This document shows positions 10,702-20,962 of a stretch of 64,000 bases of DNA, in pieces. Location: the NCBI GenBank assembly GCA_037355855.1, contig CM074764.1, positions 2,480,001 to 2,544,000 on the forward strand, read 5' to 3'. The position numbers and the translations under genes are program-made. Each line of letters opens with the position of its first letter. Position 1 is the first letter of the stretch. Source of the DNA: Pseudo-nitzschia pungens. Its lineage: Eukaryota; Bacillariophyta; Bacillariophyceae; Bacillariales; Bacillariaceae. A model generated the notes under the pieces. That model had not been told where the DNA came from, made no database searches, and saw nothing but the letters and a program-made list of their open reading frames with translations.

Positions 10702-12975
10702 ATGGCCGATGCCAACCAGAATTCTGAGACTTTCCAGCAAGAGATTGATCGCCAACTGAATCACAGAACTGAATTTGATGAGAAGTTTTTGAAACTTGTG
10801 TGACGGGCTAGCGTAGTTACGGTAGCCCAAGCCACGACTGAATAATTAACCGAATCCCACATCATGGGAATCGAATACTATATATATGTCAATATATGTA
10901 CATGGATACATTATTATATGTGTCCTAACTATTATGGTCAAGTCCCAGAAAAAGATATATGCCTAATCGTGGGAATCGACAATGAATCAACATTTATGGC
11001 AGAGCATGCCAAAATGTGGCTATGCTGGCAACCTCAAATTTTATATGTTTCCATTCTCAATTCGCGTAACAATATTCCATAAAGTATCTAAACATTCACA
11101 ATTTCATACTACTCCAAAATTTCTACTCTAGACCGTAACAACTTTCAGTCAAGAAGATTGCCAACAGAAAAACAATGGTCGGAACCAAAGTGGAGAAATT
11201 GGAGAAAATCAAGAAGGTTGGTGACGCTGCCGTGATTGGATTCATGAGAAACAACAACAAGAAGAGAATGGCAGATGATGTCAAACTACTTACTACATTG
11301 CCCCTATTGCACAGAGCTAAGACTCCTGTACTGGATATTTCTGTGGTAATTTTCTACCTTGCTGAAATCCTACATTCCTTCGCCGGACAATTCCGATTGC
11401 AAAGATCACTTCGCGATCTGATAGATCCCTTTACAATGTGTTACGAGGCTGTCACAAGCAAGGTCCCGGAGGATATTGAAGCAAATAACAAGAACAACCT
11501 CATCAAACTACCTCCACACGAAATCACTCACCTCTTTTTGGAGGGGGGAGCAAAACTTCCAGACGATGAAGTCCTTCGGTCGTTCCCATTTTGCTCTCAT
11601 TCCTATGTGGATGAACCTGCAGGGAATGCATTGATTCATGCCAAGAACAAGGCTGCTGCAGCAGAATATGATACCAAGATGCGTGAGTTCAAGAGTAATG
11701 GGTGCTACACAAATGCCGAAGGGGAAACAAGCACTCACGCTCCACCCAAAGCAAAAATTGGTCATGAAGTCCTTCAGTGCCACTGCCATCAGATCAGATG
11801 TATGGACGCTGCTGGGGAATGGATCTTGCCGCAATTGGAAAGAAAATGGCCGTGCGGAACTGGATAGCAACAACAACTGCAAGTGCCCCGTCTGTTCTTG
11901 TACTTGCAGTTTCGCGTACAAAAAATCCGCTGTAAACATCATTTCTGTCAACAAGGGAGAAGAGAAGATTGCTGACAAGGAAAACATCGACAACGGCAAT
12001 GCCGCTGCTGGAAAAGCGATTGGATCGATCTTTGCCATGTCTGCTCTAGAGGCTCACAATGCCCAATTAGGTGCAGTTGCGTTGCGGAATGGTCATGCAG
12101 ATGAAAGTGACGAGGCTTTCTGTGACCAACTTTTCTTCCAAGGAGCAGGCCGAAGCTTGATGAAGGATCCTACTGTCAACTTGTCATCACTGCGCAATTA
12201 TGCTGGAACCTCTACCAGTATTCGGCTTCCAAATGGAGCTGTTTTCAATACTCGGCTTCTTGGTAAAGAAAATGGAGGATTCAGGGCAAGAAACAATCGT
12301 CTGGAGGAGATGGGGCCTCCAGCGCCAAGAATTGCCAATTCGACAGTTGCAACAATCAGTCCCATCCCAGCGTTGACAGCTGTTATGGCAACTCCACTGG
12401 CGGCAGCAACGCTGCCTACCCTTGGTCCGTTCAATCCATCCAGCAAGATGAAAAAGCCACCCCCTAAGAAATCACAGCATAAAATTCCGATCTCCGCAAC
12501 CATGAAGATGTTTCTTTCTGTCAACGCTGTAGTGAATGGGGTGAAGATGCCATCCGCAGCGTTGCAAGCAGAGGTGGACTGGCTCGTGAAAGAAGGGGAA
12601 GTGATTGATGTATTGGACAACAATGAGGATTCTGTTGTCTCTGTTCTTTCTTTTGATAAAAAGCCATCCAAAAATAAGAAGCCTGCTGTCAACACGTAGT
12701 GTTCTTCTTTTGTGAGGCGAACCCGGATCCGGTTGATCGGTCGGGCCACTGAACCGGTCATGAACGTTGATACTGATATCCCCTCTTCTCCAGAATCGAC
12801 TATTGTACAGGATGCCATCCATTTCTGTGAGCTTCCAATAGAAAGAGTGAAGAACATTGCCGAATGCGTCTTGGACTCGGACAAGAATGTGAGTCCTGAT
12901 CAACTCAAGCGCGCTGTTGATCAATTCTTTCCCTTCCCTTCCACATTGAAGAAGAAGGCAAAGAAGAACAAGTAG
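10702..12975 (+). pseudogene. Accessory protein of the Tc1-type transposon (unknown, Cys-rich; broken)
   Basis: ATG at 10702 sits in CCACCATGG directly at the inner edge of the left repeat. A solo LTR interrupts codon 31 or so. Removing the LTR and one 5-bp duplication joins the frame exactly to the ORF at 11142 onward. The protein begins MADANQNSETF, has a charged helical N-terminus, then a region around CHCHQIRC and CKCPVCSCTC that could bind zinc. A frameshift near 11820-11860 divides these, and a TAG at 12697 separates a last in-frame segment ending LKKKAKKNK at 12975. The C-terminal half has a Pro/Ala-rich linker and a basic tail. I recognise no family. Its position parallels a second, regulatory or integration-related transposon protein, which is inference only. 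Confidence 0.65.
10799..11140 (+). mobile_element. Solo LTR (type-1 gypsy, E-like subtype)
   Basis: Starts TGTGACGGGCTAGCG and ends GACCGTAACA (342 bp), matching the E-type LTRs. Flanking 5-mers are ACTTG (10794-10798) and ACTTT (11141-11145), a target duplication with one change. No internal region is left, so it arose by LTR-LTR recombination. It disrupts the accessory gene. Confidence 0.85.
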
Positions 12976-13091
12976 ATTGTCGTGTCTCCTCCTCCACCAG
13001 AAGATTGTTGTCGAGTCTCCACCATTGTCGATTGTCACGTCTCCACCAGAAGATTGTCGCGTCTCCGCCACCAGTAGATTGTCACGTCTCC
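12973..13091. repeat. Imperfect tandem repeat, about 25-bp unit
   Basis: About five units of AGATTGTCRCGTCTCCACC type lie directly after the accessory-gene stop. Related sequence in inverted orientation lies at 15480-15560 beside the transposase stop. Confidence 0.6.
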
Positions 13092-14169
13092 AGTTCCATG
13101 TTCCACCATGGTCGATTTCGATTTGTTTGTATTCCTTAGTGGTGGTTTAGTGGGGGATTTGCTTTTGCAGAGTTGCAAAAATAGAAATAATGAAATAGTG
13201 TTTGCTGCTGTTTGAGTTTTGGTGTTCCGGTTTTCGTGTAACATATATTTGATATCCACCCCTGTAAATAAATAACAACTAAAGACAACTCTAGCCTATC
13301 AGATTACAAGCACGTCAGACTTCAATCCCATCAGTTCTTCTATAGTTTGCAGCGCCGGTCGACTTCAATCCCACCATCTGGACGTCCAAGGTTTTCTATT
13401 GTACCTATGTTCAATATCCACCAATGGAGATGAACATAATCGAATCCCATAAGTGTTCGATACTTAGACGTGGGAGTGACGTGGGAGTGACATGGGAGTG
13501 ACACTGCCGGCGGTGCTATTGGTATACAATCGAAAACCTATTTCAAAGCAACTGGAGCAAACTGGTGGAACAAACTGGAGCAACACTAATTCATTATTTC
13601 TATTTTTGCAACTCTGGAGCAGTCGGAAATAGAAAAACGTGCACACCGCGCGACAGGTTAAGTTTTTTCAAAATGATACGTATGAACTTACCGTACATAC
13701 TACAAATATCAACATGTGATCTACGAATTAATAGGTAGAATGAGATAAGTAACGTTCATGAAAAAAATCTCCACGATTCAAATTTAAAAAGGGGGAACCG
13801 GGAAACTAAAAATTGTTTTTTTACGTAATTAATTAATTACATACGTAATTAATTACGCAAAATATTACGTACAATTGGATTTAATTACGGACGCTTTCAC
13901 AATTAAGCTCTTAAGTGGCTTATATCATAATTAAATAAGCCAACTAATAACATAATAAAAATTACTTAAGATTATCAATGTAGCGCTTAGGCTATTTTTA
14001 AGCCAAGATAATAGACGTAAAAAGTGCCGCTGATAGCCACCTATTCCGTACGGGGTAAGCCCCTTTAAGTGGCGCTAAAAGTCACCCTAGAAGCTGAGAA
14101 TAAATGGTGATGAGCCAATCAAAAAATTCGATTTTCCAGTACAAAATGTACAGGGATTTATGTAGAAAA
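13092..14169. other. Left half of central inverted region, no gene
   Basis: Noncoding. TTTGCTTTTGCAGAGTTGC (13159 onward) and the 13608-13830 stretch (GAAATAGAAAAACG, then CAAAATGATAC, then CTTACCGTACATA) are mirrored on the other strand at 15190-15450. A short GTGGGAGTGAC triplet repeat is at 13471-13502. The right part is AT-rich with TACGTAATTAATTAATTAC. Confidence 0.6.
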
Positions 14170-14735
14170 AAAATAATACAGGGGGGACAGCAAGCAGCAA
14201 GCAGCAACGCCTCGATAATACAGGGGGGACAGCAAGCAGCAAGCAGCAACGCCTCGATAATACAGGGGGGACAGCAAGCAGCAAGCAGCAACGCGTCGAT
14301 AATACAGGGGGGGACAGCAAGCAGCAAGCAGCAACGCGTCGATAATACAGGGGGGGACAGCAAGCAGCAGCAAGCAGTAACGCGTCGATAATACAGGGGG
14401 GGACAGCAAGCAGCAGCAAGCAGTAACGCGTCGATAATACAGGGGGGGGACAGCAAGCAGCAGCAACGCGTCGATAATACAGGGGGGACAGCAAGCAGCA
14501 AGCAGCAAGCAGCAGCAACGCGTCGATAATACAGGGGGTGACAGCAAGCAGTAACGCGTCGATAAGGGGGGACAGCAAGCAGCAACGCGTCGACAATACA
14601 GGGGGGGGACAGCAAGCAGCAACGCGTCGATAATACAGGGGGGGACAGCAAGCAGCAGCACGCAGTAACGCGTCGATAATACAGGGGGGGGACAGCAAGC
14701 AGCAACACGCGTCAATAATACAGGGGGGACAGCAG
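14170..14735. repeat. Minisatellite, 14 units of about 42 bp, G-run bearing
   Basis: Each unit reads roughly TACAGGGGGGACAGCAAGCAGC, then AGCAACGCGTCGATAA. Units vary in the G-run (5 to 8) and in the number of AGC/AGCAGC steps. All three minus-strand frames stay largely open, giving Cys/Leu/Pro/Tyr-rich translations that are artefacts of the repeat. Confidence 0.93.
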
Positions 14736-15557
14736 CCAAATCCTACTTCAACTTTAGGCAGGGGTAACCTTAACCAGGCGCCATTTAAAGTGGCGCTGAC
14801 AGCCACTTATTCGTACATACCGTCACCTATGTTCGGTACTAGTGACTTCTAGCATGGCGCTGACAGCCAAGTCCTGCTTGAAATCTTACCGCCGTTTAAA
14901 GTGGCGCTGACAGCCACTAATTGGTACGTCATCAAATTGAAGCAATTTAAAGGCTCTAATAAAAGGCTTAAGTTTTCAATTGATAAGAGGCATATTCAAA
15001 TTATTATTGCATCATTAAATTGGCTACTCTACCTATTTAAGCCACATAGTTACGTAATTAATCTTCAATCATACGTAATTAAATGCAATCGTACGTAATT
15101 AAATGCAATCGTACATAATTAAATCCAATCGTACGTAATACTTCGTATTAATTACGTACGTAATTAATTAATTACGTACGTAATTAATTAATTACGTACG
15201 TAATTAATTAATTACGTGAACCAAAAACAACTATTTTTAGTTTCCCGGATCCCCCTTTAAATTTTGAATCGTGGCGTCACGTCCTACCGTACACATTACG
15301 AATTACGAAGTACGTACTTCGTAATAGGTAGATCACACGTTGATATAATATGTACGATATGTACGGTAAGTTTGTATCATTTTGAAAAACTTAACGTGCC
15401 GCGCATAGCGCGCGTTTTTCTATTTCAGACCGCTCCTGCAAAAGCAAATCTAAACAACCACTAAGAAATACAACCAAAATCGACAATCAATAACCGACAA
15501 TGGTGGGGACGCTCATGCGACTCAACAATCGACAACGGTGGAGACGTGACAATACAC
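14736..15557. other. Right half of central inverted region, AT-rich repeats
   Basis: GTGGCGCTGACAGCCACT is repeated with variation at about 14790, 14856 and 14903, and in related form at 14021. From 15040 to 15222, TACGTAATTAAATGCAATCG units and the palindromic TACGTAATTAATTAATTACG units are tandem. The 15190-15560 part mirrors 12990-13830. No gene seen. Confidence 0.65.
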
Positions 15558-16652
15558 TCAGTTCATATACCCGACGTTTGAAAAGTAGTTTACGAACTCA
15601 GGGATTCCCCGAATAATTGCATACAGCTCCTGCTGGAGCTGCGCTGTATCAGAGATATGGTACATTTTGTAGCTGAGTGCCATCTCAATGGTATTGAAGA
15701 CATACTCAATTGGTCCATCCACTGGATAATATGGGGCACGAAACACAAATTGGTGCCCTGCCGCTAGAATTACACCCAATGTCAGTGGATTGTGGTGAGC
15801 CAGCAAATTGTCCATGATAAAGCACTTCCTATTCCCTGGCATCCCTTGTGGCAGCGTTTCAAGGATGCTCTCAATAAACGCAGCAAAAGAGATAGCATCA
15901 GTCCCTGTTGTATCAAATCTAACCCAGCAGCGTTCCTCGGGATCCCCGCTGATTGCCATCTTGAGCGTATGATTTACACCATGCCCGTAGTTCCCTCGCT
16001 GGCGCACTCTCCCACAAATTGATGCTTTCCCCATTCGGCGGTTGGCATTCTCTAGTTTAATCCCTGCTTCATCCACATCAATCATATCGTCCCTTTGAAT
16101 GTCCGCAATTCCATACGGATAGTTCATGGTCCAATATCGGAATCTCTTGTATCCATTTTGAAAAGTAAACGCTTGATTTGCTGTCGTAGACCCCTTCTTT
16201 CTATTGATCCCTAGGGAATTTTCAGTGTTAGTGACATCCTTGAGGGAATATACCCGGGGGACAGGTAAGTAGCTACTGTAAGATCTCCAGAGGAACGCGA
16301 TACACTCGTATCGGGTTGCCTAAGGAAAAATCTTTTGGTATACTGCAAGCAAGAACATAGGATATCCAGTGATTGCTTCCTTCATCTTGTTACCAGTATG
16401 TCTCATTCGCACGTTCCTACCCAGCATCTTAATCCTTCGGATGTATCTCCTCGCAGTCCGCGAAGAAGGTAAAGTATTGATCTGGTCAATTTGGCGCCCA
16501 ATCTGAGCATATCTCACTACTGTGTCTCTCCTCATGTCTTCAGAATAGCCATTCCCTCCAAGTCTGGGATCCGGGATATTGTCTGGTCCAAATCGGGGTG
16601 TTTGGAGAGCAGGCCAGACCGTGTTGCTCTTCAGGGGATTGCCATTCACCAT
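15558..16652 (-). pseudogene. Tc1-type (DD34E) transposase, one in-frame TAG
   Basis: ATG at 16652 lies at the inner edge of the right repeat (CCACCATGG). Residues 1 to about 110 form the N-terminal DNA-binding part, with RRYIRRIKMLGRNVR. A TAG follows IFP at 16322-16320. The same frame then runs unbroken to the stop at 15558, so this is one gene of about 364 codons with one nonsense codon. Catalytic residues are visible: Asp in DVDEAG, Asp in IMDNLLAHHN, and Glu in YYPVDGPIEYVF, with 34 residues between the last two (DD34E). It would cut and join the transposon ends at TA sites. The family is Tc1/mariner/IS630 (DDE_3). Confidence 0.9.
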
Positions 16653-16969
16653 GGTGGAATTGTGGAATTGTCGAATTCCCGTCGTTGTCGGCGAAATCAG
16701 AGGCAGTTCGAAAAATCACTTTCCACGGTCAATTTTGCAGCAGAAAAAAGGCTCAAACACACTCTCGATGCAAGGGTTGCTCTGGACAAGAAAAACGGGT
16801 TCAAAGGAGCTGTTGCAACAGGATTTTGGCAACCACCATGGTCCCGGTCGAAATGAGAAGGAGTGGTGTGTTGGTGTCAAAAAAAAGAAGACCAGAGCCT
16901 ACACTAAATTACGTTCTCGACTTTACAATGTAAAACCCCCAGGGGGGACACTTGTTAAGAATTAAGTAG
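16653..16969 (-). repeat. Right terminal inverted repeat, with 5' UTR of transposase
   Basis: This is the reverse complement of the left repeat, ending exactly before the transposase ATG. The shared inner 200 bp include the complement of GCTGCAAAATTGACCGYGGA and GATTTCGCCGACAACGACG. Confidence 0.87.
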
Positions 16970-16971
16970 TA

Positions 16972-17504
16972 AATCTTTATTTTTACCAAAACCCGGTTTC
17001 TCACACTCTTCCACTTCTTTATAGAAGTTAAAGTTTCGTTGTAAATTTTACAAGAGTTAAGGATTATCACTTACAACTCCACTAATTACTAGCACTATCG
17101 TGCTGTCTTTTGAAAACAATGGGGCCATCTTTGGAAGAGAAAAGGAGAGACAAGAACATTCTTCTAGTGAATACTACAAAATTCCTATCAGCTGTCCCCC
17201 GGTTCTACATCCCCAACTACTCATTTCTACGGAAGCCGGGGACAGCTGATAGGAATTCGGTAGTATAAATAAGACACTTAAAAAAAAGTCTCTGTCTCAG
17301 CTTGAAGGGGGAACTTTCAGGAGATTCAAATGACCCGTGGAAACCTTTCAACCAGTAAAATCACTTTCGAAGGGCAAGATTGGCATACTTTGAGTGCTAA
17401 TGAAAGGTTGAACGATGAACTTGGCCTATATAGTGGCTGGCGATTTTGAAGAGTTGGTTAAGGAGAGTTTAATACAAAAGGAATGGTTGAAATTGGTAAA
17501 TAAG
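16972..17504. other. Noncoding, diverged repeat copy plus MITE
   Basis: Sequence at 17130-17500 resembles 9240-9540 (CTTTGGAA, GACAAGAAC, CCTTTCAACCRGTAAAATCAC, GAGGAGAGTTTAA-like blocks in the same order), so it is a second, diverged copy of an unnamed repeat. It flanks the 3' end of the host gene. Confidence 0.6.
17174..17263. mobile_element. 90-bp MITE with TA target duplication
   Basis: The ends CTACAAAATTCCTATCAGCT and the complement CTACCGAATTCCTATCAGCT form an inverted repeat of about 30 bp with TGTCCCCGG inside. TA flanks both sides (17172-17173 and 17264-17265). The CTAC terminus matches the large Tc1-type transposon. Confidence 0.85.
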
Positions 17505-19813
17505 TCAAATATTCTCATTTTTCCCTGCAACAGTTTTGTTCATACTCGATTCTCGCTCTGGGTGATAAAAAAAACAGTCCTTACGAGCGCAATTGAATCC
17601 AAATTGACATATGCGACGTTTCATCTTTTTCATTTCCTTTTTCTTGATAGCATGCCCTCCACCCCATTTTAGAACAGAGCACGCGGCTTTACCAGATTCA
17701 CGGCTCAGAGCGTTAGTCTTATGAATGTTGTCAGCTTTTTCATATTCATGTTGGCGGTTGCTACAGCCCGTTCCATTGTTAACCGCCGCGTCTGCTTTAT
17801 TAGCGAAGACAACTTTATTTTTTATGCCGTTCGCCGTAAGCTCTAATTCGTTCGCAAGGACGGTCACGCCTTCCTCTACGCAAAGTGGACAGCGGACTTT
17901 CAGTTCCATTCCAGGAGTTTTATCTGGTTTTAGGGACATGCATTTTTCGCACATCAGAACTGGTACACCACACGTCAGGCATTTCTTCTTTCCCACGTAG
18001 CGATCCCAGAGATTTCCACAGACACAGCATTTGGCAACGTGGAGCGACCCTTCAGCGTCAACTCGCTGTTGTTGTGCTTGCATTTTCTTTTCTTTTATGT
18101 CTTTTTTTCTGATAACTCCCCCATCCCCGTGTGGATTATCGACGCCAACAGCCTCACGCTTGTCAAAAACAAAGTTTTTACCGCGCCAGAAACCACCATC
18201 CTTAAATTGCTTTAGGTAACGTTCGATACCTCCCTTAAGCTGGTACACCTCTCTTACTTTCTCCTTCATTTCTGTTCGTAGATATGCACTAGCTCGCTCA
18301 CAACGAATACCACCAGTGCAATACATTAGAACAGTTTTTTTCGATAGCTTTTCTTGTGTTTCTGGTTTGGCAAGCCATGATTTGAAATCGGTTGACTTCC
18401 GCATCTTCGGGTCGATGTATTCTGCACCATGGTTTGTAACTGAAGAAGAGCATCCAGTAAGAAGTTTATTGGATTCAACCGACTTTAGTTGTTGTTGACC
18501 ATCAAACCTGCCTAAAATTGTCTCGTAGTTATTCCGAACATCAATGACTACGGTGTTATCTTTTTGCAGCATCTCATGGAATGAACTGGCATCCAAATGA
18601 ATTCCACCACCGCTGGCGCCCGATTCATTATTCGCGTTATTTCGACGGTTCTTGCTTGAATTTTCATTCTCGAATGGCGCATCTTCTTCCCCAATGTCAT
18701 AAAAAACCAACTCTTGCACGGGCAAGATCTTAAACTCCTTAAACTGGCGATCAGCAGGTAAATCATCTACATGGAAGCATTCAGTGGAATAGAAAAGAAT
18801 TCAATGTGAGTTTCAAAGAATGCCCCAGAAGAACAGCCGCTCCGTATGCATAAAACCCACTTACCAAGGTATTTGAAATCTGTTTTCGAAAAGACTCTTG
18901 GGTCTAGCGAATGGAAGGTGCTTCTATGAGTTTTCAGAGGTTTTCAGACAAAAATCTAAGAAACAATATCAACAATCCTCTCGTATCATCACTTACCAAA
19001 TCGACGAAGGTCTTCCGCTAAATGTCGCAACGCAGCTTTAGCGGTACATTTGCTTGTATCTACGGCCGATATCGTTGCATTTACCCCCTCTGTTGCAACT
19101 CGGATACGCCCACCAAGATTTCGATGGCGGGCGATGGTGGATAAGTAAGTGACGAGAAGTTGGAGTTGATGACGATCCCACTTCTTGTTCCTTTCTACAT
19201 CAGAGACATCATCAATGCCATCATTTGTCGTGTACTGATAGAATAGAACAAGAGATGATCTCGGATTCTTCACGATCAAATCTCCTTCATTGAATTGTCC
19301 TTTTTGGCTGTTCTTGCTCGCGATGAATTTCCCGGTATTCGTGTAGCTTATTGATTTTATCAGAATTGCATTCGGAAACCACTTTCCAAGAGTTCGACAT
19401 CCTCCCTCATCGTCAGCCACCGCTGTATTATCGTTGTTCACCACTTTCTTTTTCGCCCTCGATAGTAGGTCTTTCGACGGATTTTCCGGAATGGCTATGG
19501 CACTGTATGATTTCATGCATTCGACTCTAATTTGTTCTTCAGCTTCTTCGACGGTCATTTCGTTGTTTTCATCTCCATCATCAGCAGCTATTTGCGATTT
19601 CTTATATTTACGCTTATTTCTCAAAGCTTTACGCTCACTCTTACTCATTCGCCGTCTTTTTCTCCTATTCTCATCGCCGACCTTCGATTCTGTGTTTTCC
19701 GCGTCATTTGACGATGGTGGCTGGTGGTGATCACGTCCATCAAAACCATGAGTGTCGCTGGTTTTCACCGCCTTTAGGATATTGTCCTCGTCGGGAATCA
19801 CGGGTATTTCCAT
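17505..19813 (-). CDS. Rhodanese-domain tRNA uridine hydroxylase-like protein (TrhO/TSTD2 type) with CCCH finger
   Basis: Three exons: 19813-18997, 18903-18865 (39 nt) and 18766-17505, giving 705 codons. Introns of 93 and 98 bp start GTAAGTG and end TAG, both in phase 1. The joined middle exon reads DPRVFSKTDFKYL and fits the family. Residues about 49-76 are very basic. The acylphosphatase-like N-domain of UPF0176 proteins is seen at about 190-272 (GRIRVATEGVNATIS, 235-249). The rhodanese domain spans about 340-475, with IDVRNNYE and the catalytic loop YCTGGIRCE (Cys about 435). Cys pairs CCVC, CLTC, CEKC and CPLC (about 532-582) suggest a zinc module. A CCCH finger follows at 672-687. Bacterial TrhO hydroxylates U34 of tRNA, so a tRNA role here is inferred. 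It is the only intact host gene seen. Confidence 0.9.
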
Positions 19814-20490
19814 CGCGGTTCTTCGAATAACAGTGCTTCTAAGTTTTACCTCGGAGCGGGTGTCGCAAGTTTGTTCTGTGTGCAGGTAAAATAGTTTCTT
19901 CCCTGATTAAATTAAAAGAATGATATTCGTACGAGTAACCTTACTCTTACGAGTATTGTAAGGTTTGCTCGTTGGGGTTTCGTTGGACAAGGAAAAAAAA
20001 TAATAGTAGTAATACGTAGTACGTAGTAAGATTTACTTCGTACACGTAATACGTAACCTTACCGGTACATCAACGAATTTGAAGGAAAAGCACGAGTTTA
20101 TGTGTTTTATGTTTTAAAATCTGAACAACCATTTTGTAATAGGTTATGAGCCAAAGCTCCCTCCAAGCAGCTGTAATTTTGAGTGATACTGAAGCGGTGA
20201 ATTTTCCAGGGCCATCCGATGGTTTTTATTTTCGCGCGGTCGTGCGAAAAGTTATAACCGTTAAATACTGTTAATGACCGTTAACTTTAGACGCATAACT
20301 ATTTTTTAGATGCATAACTATGCGTCTTGCGTCTAATTTTAGACGCACTGTGCGTCTGCTAATACTTTTTTAGATGCATAATTGTGCGTCTGGACGCATT
20401 GGTCCCGTAGTACACAGGCTAGTACAAGTTTTAGACGAATTATGACCGGTTTAACTCTGCATTTGGCACATCGCCAACAGTCTTGTGTTA
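19814..20490. other. Upstream region of the host gene, no gene seen
   Basis: It presumably holds the promoter and 5' UTR of the minus-strand gene. No clear TATA box. It contains a 26-bp direct repeat (20302-20327 and 20366-20391, TTTTTTAGATGCATAA then TGCGTCT) among several GACGCA/TGCGTC inverted words. Confidence 0.55.
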
Positions 20491-20788
20491 TGAAGTATTA
20501 ATAAAGATTTAGTTGCACATGATTGTTTGGAGGATACCTGTGATCCCCCAAGAGAAATGCGTTTGCCAGCTTCTTACACCAATTTTAAGTGGTTTCTCAG
20601 GACGATGTATTACTTGAGAAATTACCTGACGGAAAATGAATTTGAAAGACATTTCAACATGAATATATCCCATGCACGTGACAAAATATGGGACATCATT
20701 GAACAAATCCAACTTTTGAAAGCCAAAAAAATTACCTGGCCAGATGATCTGGGAGGGGACAATCTTTGGATTATGACTGTTGATGGCA
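20491..20788 (+). pseudogene. DDE transposase N-terminal remnant (PIF/Harbinger-like)
   Basis: The frame is open from after the stop at about 20490. Recognisable stretches are NFKWFLRTMYYLRNYLT, MNISHARDKIWDII and WIMTVDG, the last containing the first catalytic Asp of this transposase type. The coding sequence then stops abruptly at 20788, where element A begins. About 95 codons remain and the other two catalytic residues are missing. Family assignment is from memory of motif style, so moderate. Confidence 0.6.
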
Positions 20789-20962
20789 TGCCGTGCACCG
20801 GAATACAGTCACGAGTCCACCCGTGATTGGAATACGATTAGCGAGTCTCCTTATCCCCGAATACAGGAGGCTGCTGGAAAGCAATAACAATAGACTAATC
20901 AATAGCTCTCACAATTTGCATATCACTACTATTCTAATCACTAGTAGACCCGGGGTATGGCA
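20789..20962 (+). repeat. 5' LTR of element A (type 2)
   Basis: Starts TGCCGTGCACCGGAATACAG and ends CCCGGGGTATGGCA (174 bp). Related LTRs are at 24415, 27438 and 33109. Confidence 0.88.

Larger units (their letters stand above)
10282..16969. mobile_element. Tc1-type DNA transposon, 6.7 kb, two convergent genes
   Basis: The element is bounded by inverted ends CTACGTAATTCTTAACAAG (left) and the complement of CTACTTAATTCTTAACAAG (right), each flanked by TA (10280-10281 and 16970-16971), the Tc1/mariner/IS630 target duplication. It carries a DD34E transposase on the minus strand at the right and an accessory gene on the plus strand at the left, both reading inward from the terminal repeats. The centre holds inverted 3' regions, a 14-unit G-rich minisatellite and AT-rich repeats. 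Both genes carry stops, so this copy is dead. The internal solo LTR (10799-11140) is a later insertion. Confidence 0.85.

Noticed and set aside
14082..14806. Three overlapping minus-strand frames of 190-240 codons rich in Cys, Leu, Pro, Tyr
   Set aside because: They are translations of the 42-bp minisatellite in all three frames, with no start context or constraint.
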